Notes: generated from the letters alone by a model not told the origin. Counted from the first letter of the stretch, positions 11,876 through 24,389 are shown. The stretch: DNA of 64,000 nucleotides from Chrysemys picta bellii (GCF_011386835.1 NC_088792.1:217964394-218028393), one strand, 5' to 3'. Translations and numbers: made by a program.

Positions 11876-12121
11876 GGTATGTCTACACTGCAATAAAACA
11901 CCTGCAGCTGGCCTGGGTCAGCTGGCTCAGGCTGTGGGGCTGTAAAATTGAAGCATAGACATTTGGGATCAGGCTGGAGCCAGGGCTCTCAGATCCCATA
12001 GAGGGAAAGATCCCAGAGCCTGGGCTTCAGCCTGATCCTTAACATCTATGCTCTAATTTTACAGCCCAAGTCCTGTGCGCCTGAGCCAGCTATAGGTGTT
12101 TTGTTGCAGTGTAGATGTACC
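11876..12121. mobile_element. Palindromic MITE (GGTATGTCTACACTGCAA ends)
   Basis: 246 bp element whose first ~110 bp are complementary to its last ~110 bp (ggtatgtctacactgcaa against ttgcagtgtagatgtacc, then matching ctgagcc and gatcccagag blocks). It is bounded by cttca on both sides (11871-11875, 12122-12126). Non-coding. The superfamily is not settled from a short duplication. A diverged copy lies at 47269-47442. Confidence 0.75.
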
Positions 12122-12162
12122 CTTCATGTTGAGTACCATCCTCAAATTTTGGACATGGCAAA

Positions 12163-12982
12163 TGTCAAGGCTGCTTCCCCACTTTGAACTTTAGGGTACA
12201 AATGTGGGGGCCTGCATGAAAACTTCTAAGCTTAACTACCAGCTTAGATCTGGTCCGCTGCCACCATCCCAAAGCTAATTCCCTTCCCTGGGTAGCCTTG
12301 AGAGACTCTCCACCAATTCCCTGGTGAATACAGATCCAAACCCCTTGGATCCTAAAACAAGGAGAAATGAACCATCCCCCTCCTTTCTCCCACCAACTCG
12401 TGGTGGATCAAGATCCAACCCCCTTGGATCTAAAAACAAGGAAAAATCAATCCGGTTCTTAAAAAGAAGGCTTTTAATTAAAGAAAAAAGTAAAAATCCT
12501 CTCTGTAAAATCAGGATGGAAAAATAACTTTACAGGGTAATAAAACTTAGAGCTCAGAGGACCCCCCTCTAGCCTTAGGTTCAAAGTACAGCAAACAGAG
12601 ATAAACACTCTAGCAAAAGGTACATTTACAAGTTGAGAAAACAAAGATAAACTAACACGCCTTGCCTGGCTGTTTACTTACAAGTTTGAAATATGAGAGA
12701 CTTGTTTAGAAAGATGTGGAGAACCTGGATTGATGTCTGGTCTCTCTCCGTCCCAAGAGCAAACGAACTCCCAAACAAAGAGCACAAACAACAGCCTTCC
12801 ACCCCCACCCCAAGATTTGAAAGTATCTTGTCCCCTTATTGGTCCTTTGGGTCAGGTGTCAGCCAGGTTACCTGAGCTTCTTAACCCTTTACAGGTAAAA
12901 GGATTTTGGAGTCTCTGGCCAGGAGGGATTTTATAGTACTGTACATCGGAGAGCTGTTATCCTTCCCTTTATAGTTATGACA
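12163..12982 (-). mobile_element. Solo LTR of a turtle endogenous LTR element
   Basis: 820 bp unit starting TGTCAAGGCTGC and ending TAGTTATGACA, with inverted TGTCA/TGACA tips and a perfect 5 bp duplication gcaaa (12158-12162, 12983-12987). Read on the minus strand it contains an attaaa signal and resembles an LTR common in turtle genomes. There is no internal region and no viral gene. Confidence 0.75.
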
Positions 12983-12987
12983 GCAAA

Positions 12988-15654
12988 CCAAAGTGAGGAA
13001 GCTAGTTCCAGCGTTGAGGACTCCTCCCTGCAAACACACTGGGCTGGACTCTGCTCTTTATTATGCCAGTATAAATGTGGAGCAACTCTGGATTTTGCAT
13101 TGGAGTAAAACTGGTGTAAATAAGAAGGGAATCAGGGTCCTGTCTCCAGCCCTTTTCCATTTACAATGAGGGACAGAGGGAAAGTTACTGCCCCAATTGA
13201 TCTCAGCCCACTTATGACTTTATAGGTCAAAATCAGCACTTTTAAAATTGTACCTAGAATTCAATTGAAATCAAATGCATACCACTGAACACAGGTGTAA
13301 TATGCCCCTATAAGAATTCCATTGATTGTTGCTATGTCTGGAGGTAATGCAAGTAAGAGAATCCTTTTAATTTCTCAGACTGAACTTTCCCTCACTGGGT
13401 GTGTTCTGCTGTACTGTATAGTGCTTTCAGCTGCTGGCTTTATAATGTTCTTAAGTAGCTGATGAAGTGTTTATTCATAAGAACACACCGGATATTTGGT
13501 GCAGACTTCTTATAATTGGATAAGCAGGAGAGGTTTAGTGTACACTGAAGGCTGTATCTTTCTAGACAGTATCTGAGGATGGTTTTTCGCTAAAGGACTT
13601 TTTGGCTTTATGGCCCAGTGGTGCTCAAGTTGGCTTGGGGAATGTCTAATTAAACATAATCTTTTCCATAACTTGTTTTCTTCAACCATGTGAATTGAAG
13701 CATGGTGTTTCATCTGGTGATCCATTGTCTGGTGATGCATTTACCTGCTGCTGCTAATAATCTGAGTAAATAGCTCTAGTTCAGGGGGAGTATCTCCAGA
13801 ATGTAATAACTTAGTTTAAAAATGCTTTTAATGTTGACTGTTTTCCGTAACTGTCTGTGACCAAAATGTTTGGATCTGTGAGTGAGCCACTGATTATTAT
13901 GGTAACTAAAGGATGGCTGCTGCTAAAAAGAATAGGTTCCCACAGGCTAGGGGGAAGAGCATTAGCATGTATATGAATTCCCTACTATGGGTCAGATCTT
14001 CAGCTGAGCACATTTGAAAAGCCAGCTTTAAGTGGCAAGCAGCTGAGTCTTTCCTGTTACTTTTCCTTACAGACACAGAACACTTTTAAAATATGAAACC
14101 TGACCCCTGGAATTTCAATATGCCCCATCTTTATAAAAAATAGAGATTGATTCCCTCATGGTAATGTGGTCCATGCACATGGTGTCCTTGGCAGCCTTTC
14201 TCCAGAGCAAGCAAATTAAGGTCTATCCTGAAGTGGCAATAGAGGGCCTCATTTCTTATCTACAAGATAGCTGGAGGGATAAGGAACTGTTTAGTAAACC
14301 GCATGCTATATTTCTTTCTCTGCATAATGCCAATAGCCTTTACCATTTTGGTATGGTAGTGTTTAAACCTAATGTGACATAAACATTAAGGAATAGAGCA
14401 AGTACCCCAGGGGATTTTATCAGGTACTATGCGAGCCAATAAAGTTCATAAAAAGTCTAGGATCTGAATTTTCACTCCAACCCCTTTAACATCACCACTG
14501 GATTGTCCCTTTGAGTTAATCAGAGTGATGCTGGTCACATGTCATGGAAAAATGAAAGCTGAGTAGTTCTGTCTGCATAGCCTAGTTTAGCATGAATTTA
14601 AGCCACACAGTATATCACATCTGATTTGGTGTGCTCAATGTGTTGGTAACACTATTGTCAACTGCTATTAATTCCTTTAAAGTAAGCATTTATGTAACTC
14701 ATGCATTTATGTGTAATGTATGTCATTAAATCAGCACAGTATTCTAATCTATCATAATCTGGTAAAAATCTATGCTCTATAATACAGATGTACAATCACA
14801 TTTGTCTATTTCACACTTCAGTTAGGTGACATCTTATTGTGGACTCCCTAACACAATAACAATTTTCTTTAACTATTTAGTAAACAGAAAACATCAACAG
14901 AAATTTTACATTTTAGATGCATATTTGGAAAGAAAATATACATCCTGATTCAGCCTAACTTTAAATCGGTATTATAAGTGAATAGTTCTATTGAGGTTAG
15001 TGGAACTACTCATGCGCTTTAAATGAAATACATGCCTAAGTAGCTTATCAGGGTCTAGCTGAACAGTTAAGATGTGTCCATGCCTTACTGAGTAACCATG
15101 ATTTTATTATTGTAATCTTGTCCTAAGCCTTCTCTTCCCCATTTATCACTTCTTTTTTTACATGTATTTAGTGTGTAAGCTCTTTCAAGCAGGGACATCT
15201 CTACAGGTTTGAAAAATACCCAACACACTTGAGGGTGCTAAAAGATAATTTTAAAAATAATTTTCTGAACTTTCATTTTGTTTTAAAATGTCTCAGTTGG
15301 TTTTTCTTCAGATAACTGTTCATTCCCTTGTAGTGAATTCAAAGAAAACAAGAATGACTGTTGAATGAACTAAGGAAATTGCGTTGATTGGAAGTTCAGT
15401 GCATTGTTGCTTTACAAGTGATTGAGATGTTACCATCTAACACTTCATATGAAATGAGCTTGATCTCACTCTACTTCCCAGTGGACAATTGTCCATATCA
15501 CAACATTGGTCATAAAACCTAGCACTAACTGGAACCTTTGGTAGCCTTAGAAGAGAGGCCAAAGATTGAATGGGTATGTAGCTGGAGTTTGATCTCTAGT
15601 GGTTAGTGTTGAGCTCTACAGGCTGGAGTTGAGGCACATTATGAAGATGGTGCA
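12988..15654. other. Intergenic, AT-rich, no gene seen
   Basis: At about 13027-13140 there is a segment of a widespread old reptile repeat (ggactctgctctttattatg ... aaactggtgtaaataag). The rest shows no recognisable feature. Confidence 0.5.
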
Positions 15655-17681
15655 GGAAAGTTTATAGTCTGATGTCTCTACCTTTTAAAGACATCATAAT
15701 AGAGGCTCAACTTAAATGTATACCCCCAAATTAAACATGGAGAACTAAAAAACTGCCACTATGGCTAAACACAGTAAAATAAGCTGAGACAGGCAAAAAG
15801 ACATCCTTTAAAAAGTGGAAGTTAAATCTGAGTGAGGAAAATAGAAAGGAGCATAAACTCTGGCAAGTGAAGTGTAAAAATATAATTAGGAAGGCCAAAA
15901 AAGAATTTGAAGAACAGCTAGCTAAAGACTCAAAAAGTAATAGTAAATTTTTTTTAAGTACATCAGAAGCAAGAAGCCTGATAAACAATCAGTGGGGCTA
16001 CTGGAGAATCGAGAAGCTAAAGGAGCACTCAAGGCTGAGGATGTGAGGGAGATTCCCAAACCTGAGTCCTTCTTTTTAGGTGGCAAATCTGAGGAACTGT
16101 CCCAGATGGATGTGTCATTAGAGGAGGTTTTGGAACAAATTGATAAACTAAACAGTAATAAGTCACCAGGACCAGATGGTATTCACCCAAGAGTTCTGAA
16201 GGAACTCAAATGTGAAATTGCAGAACTACTAACTTTGGTAAGTAACCTGTCCTTTTAGATCAGCTTCTGTACCAGATGACTGGAGGATAGCTAATGTGCT
16301 GCCAATTTTTTTAAAAGGCTCTTGAGGTGATTCCAGCAATTACAGGGTGGTAAGCCGAACTTCAGTACCAAGCAAATGGGTTGAAACTAGAGTAAAGAAC
16401 AGAATTATCAGATTAACACAATTTGTTGGGGAACAGTCAACATGGTTTTTGTAAAGGGAAATGTTGCCTCACCAATCTACTAGAATTTTTGATGGGATTA
16501 AGCATGTGGACAAGGTGGATCCAGGGGATATAGTGTACTTAATTTTTCAGAAAGCCTTTGACAAGGACCCTCACCAAAAGCTCTTAAGCAAAGTAAACTG
16601 TCATGGAATAAGCAGGAAGATTCTCTCATGGATCGGTAACAGGTTAAAAGATGAGAAACAAAGGGTAGGAATGAATAAATGGTCAGTTTTCACAGCGGAG
16701 AGAGGTATCCCTCAGGAGTCTGTACTGGGACAGTCCTATTCAACATATTCATAAATAATCTAGAAAAAGGGGTAAACAGTGAGGTGGCAAAATTTGCAGA
16801 TGATACAAAACTACTCAAGATAGTTAAATCCCAGGCAGACTGTGAGGAGCTACAAAGGGATCTCGCGAAACTGGGTGACTGGGCAACAAAATGGCAGATG
16901 AAATTCAATGTTGATAAATGCAAAGTAATGCACACTGGAAAACATAATCCCAACTATACATATAAAATGATGGGGTCTAAATTAGCTGTTACCAAGAAAG
17001 AGATCTTGGAGTCACTGTGGATAGTTGTCTGAAAACATCCAGTCAATGTGCAGCAGCAGTCAAAAAAGCGAACAGAATGTTGGGAATCATTAAGTAAGAG
17101 ATAATAAGACAGAAAATATCATAGTGCATCTATATAAATCCACGGTATACCCACATCTTGAATACTGCGTGCAGATGTGCCCCATCTCATAAAAGATACA
17201 TTGGAATTGGAAAAGGTTCAGAAGAGGACAACAAAAATGATTAGGGATATGGAACAGCTTCCATATCATGAGAGATTAATAAGATTGGGACTTTTCAGCT
17301 TGGAAAAGAGACGACTAAGGGTGGCTATGGTAGAGGTCTATAAAATCATTACTGGTGTGCAGAAAATAAATAAGGAAGTGTTATTTACTCCTTTTCATAA
17401 CACAAGAGCTGGGGTCAAAAAGTGAAATTAATAGGTAGCAGGTTTAAAACAAATAAAAGGAAGTATTTCTTCACACAATGCACAATCAACCTGTGGAATT
17501 CTTTGCCAGAGTGTGTTGTGAAGGCCAAGACTATAACAGGATTCAAAAAAGAACTAGATAAATTCATTGAGGATAGGTCCATCAATGGTTATTAGCCAGG
17601 ATGGGCAGGGATGGTGTCCCTAGCCTCTGTTTTGCCCGAAGCTTGGAATGCGTGACAGGGGATGGATCACTTGATGATTAT
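15655..17681 (+). mobile_element. CR1 LINE, ORF2 and 3' part (left half of split copy)
   Basis: 5'-truncated CR1 non-LTR retrotransposon. The broken reverse transcriptase frame shows KSPGPDGIHPRVLKEL (about 16156-16205), DIVYLIFQKAFDKDPHQKLL (about 16524-16585) and the FADDTKLLK catalytic box (about 16795-16820), all canonical for CR1, with frameshifts and stops between. It continues through the C-terminal region (RLGLFSLEKRRLRV, about 17283) into the 3' UTR, where the hAT element at 17682 interrupts it. The last piece of the 3' UTR resumes at 19127. Confidence 0.93.
15992..17425 (+). pseudogene. CR1 ORF2 (reverse transcriptase) remnant
   Basis: Pieces in all three frames encode the RT palm and the C-terminal region of CR1 ORF2 protein, which nicks target DNA and reverse transcribes CR1 RNA. 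The GPDG motif and FADD box are intact, but the frame breaks near 16258, 16750, 17030 and 17160. The endonuclease domain is missing because of 5' truncation. Non-functional. Confidence 0.9.
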
Positions 17682-19118
17682 TATGACTGTCGATTTAATT
17701 GTAGTTAACTCACGTGACTAACTAAAAAAAAAATTGTGATTTAAAAAAATTAATTGTGATTAATTACAGTTTTAATCACACTTACATTTCAATTGGTATT
17801 CTATTGTTTATTAAATATTTTGGATTTTTTTCTACATCTTCAAATATATTGATTTCAATTACAACACAGACTACAAAGTGTATAGTGTTCGCTTGATATT
17901 ATTTTTATTACAAATATTTGCACTGTAAAAATGATAAAAGAAATAGTATTTTTCAATTACTTGTATGAGGTGACAGTACCGTAGTGCAATCTCTTTATCA
18001 TGAAAGCACAACTTACAAATGTAGATTATTATTTTTTGCTTTGTTACATAACTGCGCTCAAACAAAACAATGTAAAACTTTAGAGCTTACAAGTCTGCTC
18101 AGTCTTACTTCTTGTGCAGCCAATTGTTAAGAGAGACAAGTTTGTTTACATTTACGGGAGATAATGCTGCCTGCTTTTTATTTACAGTGTCACCTGAAAG
18201 TGAGAATAGACGTTCACATGGCACTTTTGATGCCGGCATTGCAAGGTATTTTTATGTGCCAGATATGCCCTTTCATGCTTTGGCCACCATTCCAGAGGAC
18301 ATGCATCCATGCTGATGATGGGGTCTACTTAATAACTATCCAAAGCAGTTCAGACCAATGCATGTTCATTTTCATCATCTGAGTCAGATGTCACCAGCAG
18401 AAGGTTGATTTTCTTTTTTGGAGGTTCAGGTTTTGTAGTTTCCACATCGGAGTGTTGGTCTTTTAAGACTTCTGAAAGCATGCTCCACACCCCGTCCCTC
18501 TCAGATTTTGGAAGGCACTTCAGATTCTTAAATCTTGGGTATAGTGCTTTATCTATCTTTAGATATCTCACATTGGTACCTTCTTTGCATTTTGTCAAAT
18601 TTGCAGTGAAAGTGTTCATTTTAAGACCAACATGCTGGGCCATCATCCGAGACTGCTATAATTTGAAATATATGGCAGAACGCAGATAAAACACAGAGCA
18701 GGAGACATACAATTCTCTCCCAAGGAGTTCAGTCACAAATGTAATTAATGCATTACTTTTTTAACGAAGAAGTAGGACTGAGTGGAATAGTAGGCTCTGA
18801 AGTTTTACATTTTTATTTTTGAATGCAGCTATTTTTTGTACATAACTCTACATTTGTAAGTTCAACTTTCATGATAAAGAGATTGCACTACAGTACTTGT
18901 ATTAAGTGAATTGAAAAATACTATTTTTACAGTGCAAATATTTATAATAAAAATAATTATAAAGTGAGCACTGTACACTTTGTATTCTGTGTTGTAATTG
19001 AAATCCATATATTTGAAAATGTGGAAAACATCCAAAAATATTTATATAAATGGTATTCTATTATTGTTTAACAGCGCAATTAATTGCAATTAATTGTTTT
19101 AATCACTTGATAGCCCTA
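17682..19118 (-). mobile_element. hAT element with ~360-430 bp terminal inverted repeats, inserted in CR1
   Basis: 1437 bp element flanked by atgattat (17674-17681) and atgattac (19119-19126), an 8 bp duplication of CR1 sequence with one mismatch. Ends read TATGACTGTCGA and TTGATAGCCCTA. The first ~430 bp are the inverted copy of the last ~360 bp. Both arms show the aatatttgcactgtaaaaat block, the agtgcaatctctttatcatg block and the ttagagc/cagagcct block. Between the arms lies a transposase remnant on the minus strand. Confidence 0.88.
18140..18646 (-). pseudogene. hAT transposase C-terminal remnant
   Basis: Minus-strand segment in at least two frames. The upstream part reads DKALYPRFKNLKCLP and ends SDSDDENEHALV before a stop. 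After a frame change come PLEWWPKHERAY and then MPASKVPCERLFSLSGD and LSPVNVNKLVCLS. The P-L-x-W-W and the P-A-S-x-x-x-x-x-E-R-x-F-S motifs are the hAT C-terminal dimerisation region. The N-terminal zinc finger and the catalytic core are deleted, so the element is non-autonomous. Confidence 0.8.
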
Positions 19119-19126
19119 ATGATTAC

Positions 19127-19232
19127 CTGTTCGGTTCATTTCCTCTGGGGCACCTGGCATTGGCCACTGTTGGAAGACAGGATACCGGGCTAGATGGACC
19201 TTTGGTCTGACCCAGTATGGCCGTTCTTATGT
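19127..19232 (+). mobile_element. CR1 LINE 3' end (right half of split copy)
   Basis: Continues the CR1 3' UTR interrupted at 17681: ctgttcggttcatttcc, then gggctagatggacctttgg and the terminal gtatggccgttcttatgt typical of turtle CR1 3' ends. Confidence 0.92.
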
Positions 19233-19261
19233 ACCAATCTGTAGATAAACAGATGATGTCA

Positions 19262-19442
19262 AGCTGGGTCTACTCTAGGGAAGTTTTTTGCTGGTATAGC
19301 TATACTGGCAACCCCTCCTAGTACAGATGCAGCAAAAAAGTGCTGCTGCCTATATAGCTTATAGTTCCTCACTTAAGCTATATCCACAAAAGTACTTTTT
19401 TGCCAGTATAACTTCATCTACACCAGGGCTTAGCCAGTATAA
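19262..19442. repeat. Palindromic interspersed repeat, diverged
   Basis: Left part gggtctactctagggaag with tgctggtatagctatactgg is roughly mirrored by tttttgccagtataacttc and catctacaccagggct. Looks like a decayed MITE. Confidence 0.5.
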
Positions 19443-19542
19443 AATGTTGCCAAAAAATCACCCTGTAACCAACATTGCTACACTGGCAAGTTTCTTGTGT
19501 CGGCCTGTCCTTGGTTTTCTCATAATAAAAGATGGTCTAAAG

Positions 19543-20278
19543 CAGGGGCAGGCAAACTTTTTGGCCTGAGGGCCGCATCGGGTTTTGTAAATTGTATGGA
19601 GGACCGGTTAGAGGAGGGGGTCGTGGCCCCTCCCCCACCCTGGGACTCCTGCCCCATCCAACCCCCACTGTTCCCTGATGGCCCCTCTGGGACCACTGCC
19701 CCTGGAACCCCCACCCCTGATGCCCCATCCAACCCCCCCTCCTTCTTGACTGCCCCGCCCGAGACCCCTGTTCAACCCCGTTTCCCACCCCGACCCCTAT
19801 CCACACCCCCACCCCCTGACCACCAGCCTGAACTTCCCTGCCCTCTATCCAACCCCCCCCCCCCCCCCCCCGCTCCCTGCCCCCTTACCGTGCTGCCTGG
19901 GGCAAAATCAGTACTTGGTTCTGCTAGTGAAGGCAGGGGGCTGGACTCGATGACCTTTCAGGGTCCCTTCCTGTTCTAGGAGATAGGATATCTCCATATA
20001 TAAAATAAAAAATAGTGGCTGGCAGCGCTACAGCCACGCCGCCTGGCTAGAGCCGGGCCATGCCGCCACCATCACCACCACTCAGCACAGAGCACTGGGT
20101 CAGGCTGGGCTCTGCAGCTGTGCTGCCCCAAGAGCTCACAGCCCCGCCACCCAGAGCATTGCACTGGTGATGGAGCAAGCGAGCTGAGGCTGTGGGGTAG
20201 AGGCCGGAATAGCCTCCCGGGCCAGGAGCTTGGAGGGTAGGCAGGATGGTCCCATGGGCTGTAGTTTGCCCACCTCTG
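19543..20278. mobile_element. Non-autonomous hAT (CAGGGGCAGGCAAACT ends)
   Basis: 736 bp element with ends CAGGGGCAGGCAAACT and AGTTTGCCCACCTCTG and a perfect 8 bp duplication gtctaaag (19535-19542, 20279-20286). GC-rich, with a run of C at about 19853-19870. No transposase. Confidence 0.92.
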
Positions 20279-20746
20279 GTCTAAAGTCTTGATTACAGTA
20301 TGTTTGAGGTATTTCTAAAACCAAAAGTGTTTGTTTTTTACAGGGCTTAATATCACGTTTTTGTTTTGGGGGTTTTTTTTGTTTACCCATCCACACTGTG
20401 GGCTTTTGATAGTAATAATGAGACAGAGCACTAACTAGAATGGAGCTGAAAGTTCTGAGTAGAAAGAAGCAAATAGTGTTTTGAAAAATATTAAGTCTTG
20501 GTTGTGGTGCTCTTTGCTGCTAGGCAGGAGAGCTGGGTTTCAATTACCATTCACGCTCTCCGTCCCCATGCTGGTATTGGTAAGAATGTAGAATGCTGAC
20601 AAGAGACTTGTATTGGCTTTAGTGACTTGCTGGCTGGTTAAAATGTAGTATGATTGGACTTACATCCCAATCTCTACTCGGAAGTAATATAGTCCCTGGT
20701 GGCGGGAGTTAAGAGGGACATGGAGTGGAATCTCCAAGGATGCAGT

Positions 20747-21038
20747 CAGGGGCGGCTCCAGGCACCAGCACAGCAAGTGCATGCCTGGGGTGGCAAGCCG
20801 CGGGTGGCAGCCTGCCAGTTGCTGCGAGGGTGGCAGTCAGGCTGCCTTTGGTGGCATGCTTGTGGGAGGTCCGCCGGTCCTGCGGATTCGGCGGCGGGGA
20901 CACCGAAGGCGCGGCACCAGCGGACCTCCCACAGGCACGCCGCCAAATCGGCGTGACCAGCGGACCGCCCACAGGCGCACCGCTGAAAGCCACCTGACTG
21001 CCGTGCTTGGGGCGGCAAAACACATAGAGCCGCCCCTG
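20747..21038. mobile_element. Non-autonomous hAT (CAGGGGCGGCTC ends), copy 1
   Basis: 292 bp element, ends CAGGGGCGGCTC and GAGCCGCCCCTG, perfect 8 bp duplication gatgcagt (20739-20746, 21039-21046). The GC-rich interior has a strong self-complementary core (ggaggtccgccgg against ccagcggacctcc). A second copy is at 29837. Confidence 0.93.
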
Positions 21039-21046
21039 GATGCAGT

Positions 21047-24000
21047 ACATAGGGGTGGTGGTGGAAGGAAAAGCTTGAGCATTAATCAGGCTTTCCAGGT
21101 TCTTTTTGCTTTGCTTAATTAGTGGTAATAGCACCAGTTTTTCATTTTAATTAAAAAGTGTGTTTGGATCTTCATTGGTGATCAGGGGTGCTGAGAGTTA
21201 TTGAACCAAATTGTAAACCCTGTATATAATGGAATCCACTTCAAGCCAACTGGTGCAGCCGCACCCCTAGTTCCAGCATCTGTGTTGGTGATGATAGAAA
21301 TGTAGGATTTTTGACTTGACCTACATTCTTAAAGCTGCATTTCTGTTTGTGTATTTACTGAATATGAAAGCTATAAAATCAGCAAGGAATGGTGCAGCCA
21401 TTTCATAACTCCTATGGCTTACTTGCTTTGTTCCCTGTCCCTGGGTCTAGATCTAGGGAATTCTTTGCAGAGAACTATGAATGTGGGAGGAGGAAACCTA
21501 CAGGATGATTTACTGTACTTGTAGTGGTTTGCTTGCTGTACCTACAAAATGAGTTATATTTGTAGCACATGCAATGTTTCCAAATGGAGACTCAGCCAGC
21601 CGGGCTGAAGGACTGTCATGCATATAGGACCCAAATCACTCCCCCCATATTTCCCCGATTGCATTAGATAAGATGTAGAAACACTGTTCTGTAAACAAAT
21701 GAAAAACTGTAGACCTGGCACAGCCTGCAAAGGGAAACTAGATCTCTCTAGCCAATTGAATTGAACTAGAATCCTAATGTGAACACACTTAAGAGATAGA
21801 AATAATGCTGTAATGTTGTCTTCATCTGCTCTTCGCTGTGCTGTAGCTTTGTCAGTGCATGTTTTACGCTATTTTGGTGACCTCAATAAAGCAGCCTCTG
21901 TTCTTTGCTGTTGGTGAAGAAATAAAAATGCTTTTACAAGTTAGAGGTGGCTGAATGTTTTACTGCTTTCTGGTTTGACGGATCAGATAGGAATGTCTGG
22001 CAGCCAAAGACCTGCTACAGATTATTTTTATATTGTCTATCACTATATAGCAGCTTTTGCATCTGCATTATCTCATGTACTTCTAAGGAACCTGTGAGCT
22101 GTTTAGCAGCATTTATTTGTTTTAAAACAAGGCCCAGAAAAATGTTACAATGCTAACTATGAATCTGTTGTCTTTCCCATGTTATTTCAAGTCCATTACC
22201 AATTTAACAATGGGGATATTCTTCAATCAAGAGTGGGGACATAAGGTAACTAGGTATATCCTTGGACTGGTAATTGAAAAGTCTTCCACATTTGTTTCCA
22301 GTTCAAATCCAGTGTGAATCAGTAGTGAAAGTTCCCATCTGTCAGTTCAGTGGCCTGCCAGGGGTTGGTGGTCTCAGTTGAGTTCCTCAGAGATAGATAT
22401 CTACATTACAAAATTCACCACCATGACTTGAGTAGGCTTCACTGCAGCATAGTAGGTTGTTTTGTTCAATGGTTGAGCTCCTGCCAAATTAGTAATACTT
22501 GAACTTCTCTGGATTTTTTTTTTTAAAACATCAGTTTATACAATAGGTGCAACTCTATAAACAAAGGTAATTTTTTTTCTAAGCATCAAATCCATCTGAA
22601 AGGTCACAAATTGACTATATTTTAATCAGTCCATGAATTTTACTTTGAGAGGGAAGGGGAAATTGCTACCCTGTCAGAAAATATAAATCTGGTCAGTCTG
22701 TCTTTATGATAGCTGAGAAAGCTGTGAGGTTTTTATTAAATCTTCTGTCACTGAGATCTAATCACTTATAAATTTATCTCATGATTTCCACTTGATCAAA
22801 CACTTGATTTTAAAAGGGTAAATAAGTGTTTTGTTTAATTTTGAAGCCAAAAATATCATGAGGTATCTGCGCAATTACTCATTACTCTTTTCCAATTCCC
22901 AGCCTTGAGTTTCCATAGACCTAATTAAAAGAGACTGTCCTCCCACACAGTTCAATGCACACTTTTGCTTATGTGGGTTTTAGAGAAGAGCCAGAGAAAC
23001 TCATTTAAATGGTTTGATTTTGTTTAACATATCTGTGAACCATCGTGGTTCAACCTCTCATCAAGGTGGGTGCCCAATTAAGCTTTTAATCCACTTGAAT
23101 GGAAATGAATACTGCTTGTTAAAATACATAGTATTTAAAGTCAAAGATCATTTTCCTTGCTACCTTAGAAATGTGAAAATATGCAGGGAAGTTTTAACTA
23201 TCTGTAGATATGCAGAGTGGCTTAAGGGGCAAAAGAGTCTGGGGGATAGGGAACTGTTTCTAAACTGTGGGGTGGAAGGGAAGGAAGAGGTACTTAACAT
23301 GGCTATTCACACAACTGCTACTTCTATTAGCAATGCTAGTTATTCAGTAGTCTCTCACCATATATTGGCTCCATTTCCCCCTTTTTACCCTCCCCCAACA
23401 AGATTTTTTAAAAAGGGAAGCCATCATAGTTTTAGTACATACTCTAAAATTGGGAGAAATTTGCAAACTTAAAAATTAAGCTTAAAATGTTCATTTAAGC
23501 ATGGTCTCAGATGAAGCTACAGGACACAAAATAGTGGATTACAGGTTTAGGGGGGAATCCAGACTGAGTAGCAGAGAGAAGGAAAGCAACTACAGGTCTG
23601 GGTACTGGGAAAGCATTAAACGTAGACCTTTATAATACTTCATAGGCTGGGGCTCAATTCTGATATGCAGTTACATAATAATGTACATTAAAATGCAGCC
23701 CCTTTCCAGTAAGGGTCAGATCTACTTTCTATTAAAAAAAAACCCCTCCAAAGCTGCACCATTTTAAATGGGGAGAAGTAAGAGGAAATATTTGCGTTAC
23801 CGCGGATCAAATATTGCATGCATATTAAAATAGAAAAATACTGGGGGGAAATAAGGTGGATGTGTGAGCGTGTGCGCGCGCTGTTTTCACGCTTGGATTT
23901 TATCACTACCAGCTGGGCATTGTATGCGACTATTGTGAGGCTTCCATGCTAATTCCGGAAGCTTGAGACCAAAAATAACTGCGCATTACTGGGGAGAGAT

Positions 24001-24389
24001 GACGGTGGATTCTGGAATCTTTCAAAAACGCTTGTTTTGTTCCCTCATAAATGTAGGTCGAAACACTGGTGATTTCCCTGGTCACATGCAGCAGGCTCAA
24101 AAGACGTCTTGCATCTCTGCATCTCCCGAGCGCTCTGCGTCGTGAAAATGGCTTTTTGCCATGCCACCCTTCTCCACCAATCATCAGGAAAGAATTTGGC
24201 TTTTATAGGGGGGCAAAGTTAAAGCTACCGTGGAAAGAGCGTGGGTCACCCCAGCTCGTCTCCTTCCTCTCCCAAATCACGGCGGCTCCCTGCAGTGTGT
24301 GCAGCAGCCGAATTGTAAAAGGGCCATTTAATATGTAAAACCCCACTGCTGACTAGAGCTCGGGCTTGCTTCTGCCTCACAGTGACTCT
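21047..24389. other. Upstream flank of MAPRE2, no gene recognised
   Basis: Mostly unique-looking AT-rich DNA. GC and CpG content rises from about 23800 (tgtgcgcgcgctg at 23870) toward the CpG island. Open frames at 23014-23472 and 23930-24184 have no recognisable domain. Confidence 0.5.

Noticed and set aside
9841..12982. Two LTRs of one provirus
   Set aside because: The two units differ in sequence and each has its own 5 bp duplication, so they are separate insertions.
19497..19979. 160-codon proline-rich frame
   Set aside because: Lies within the hAT element 19543-20278. Its composition comes from a CCC-rich tract.
20699..21134. Cluster of open frames on both strands
   Set aside because: All fall in or around the GC-rich palindromic hAT element 20747-21038.
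23014..23472. 152-codon + strand frame upstream of MAPRE2
   Set aside because: No recognisable domain and no promoter or splice evidence. Considered chance.
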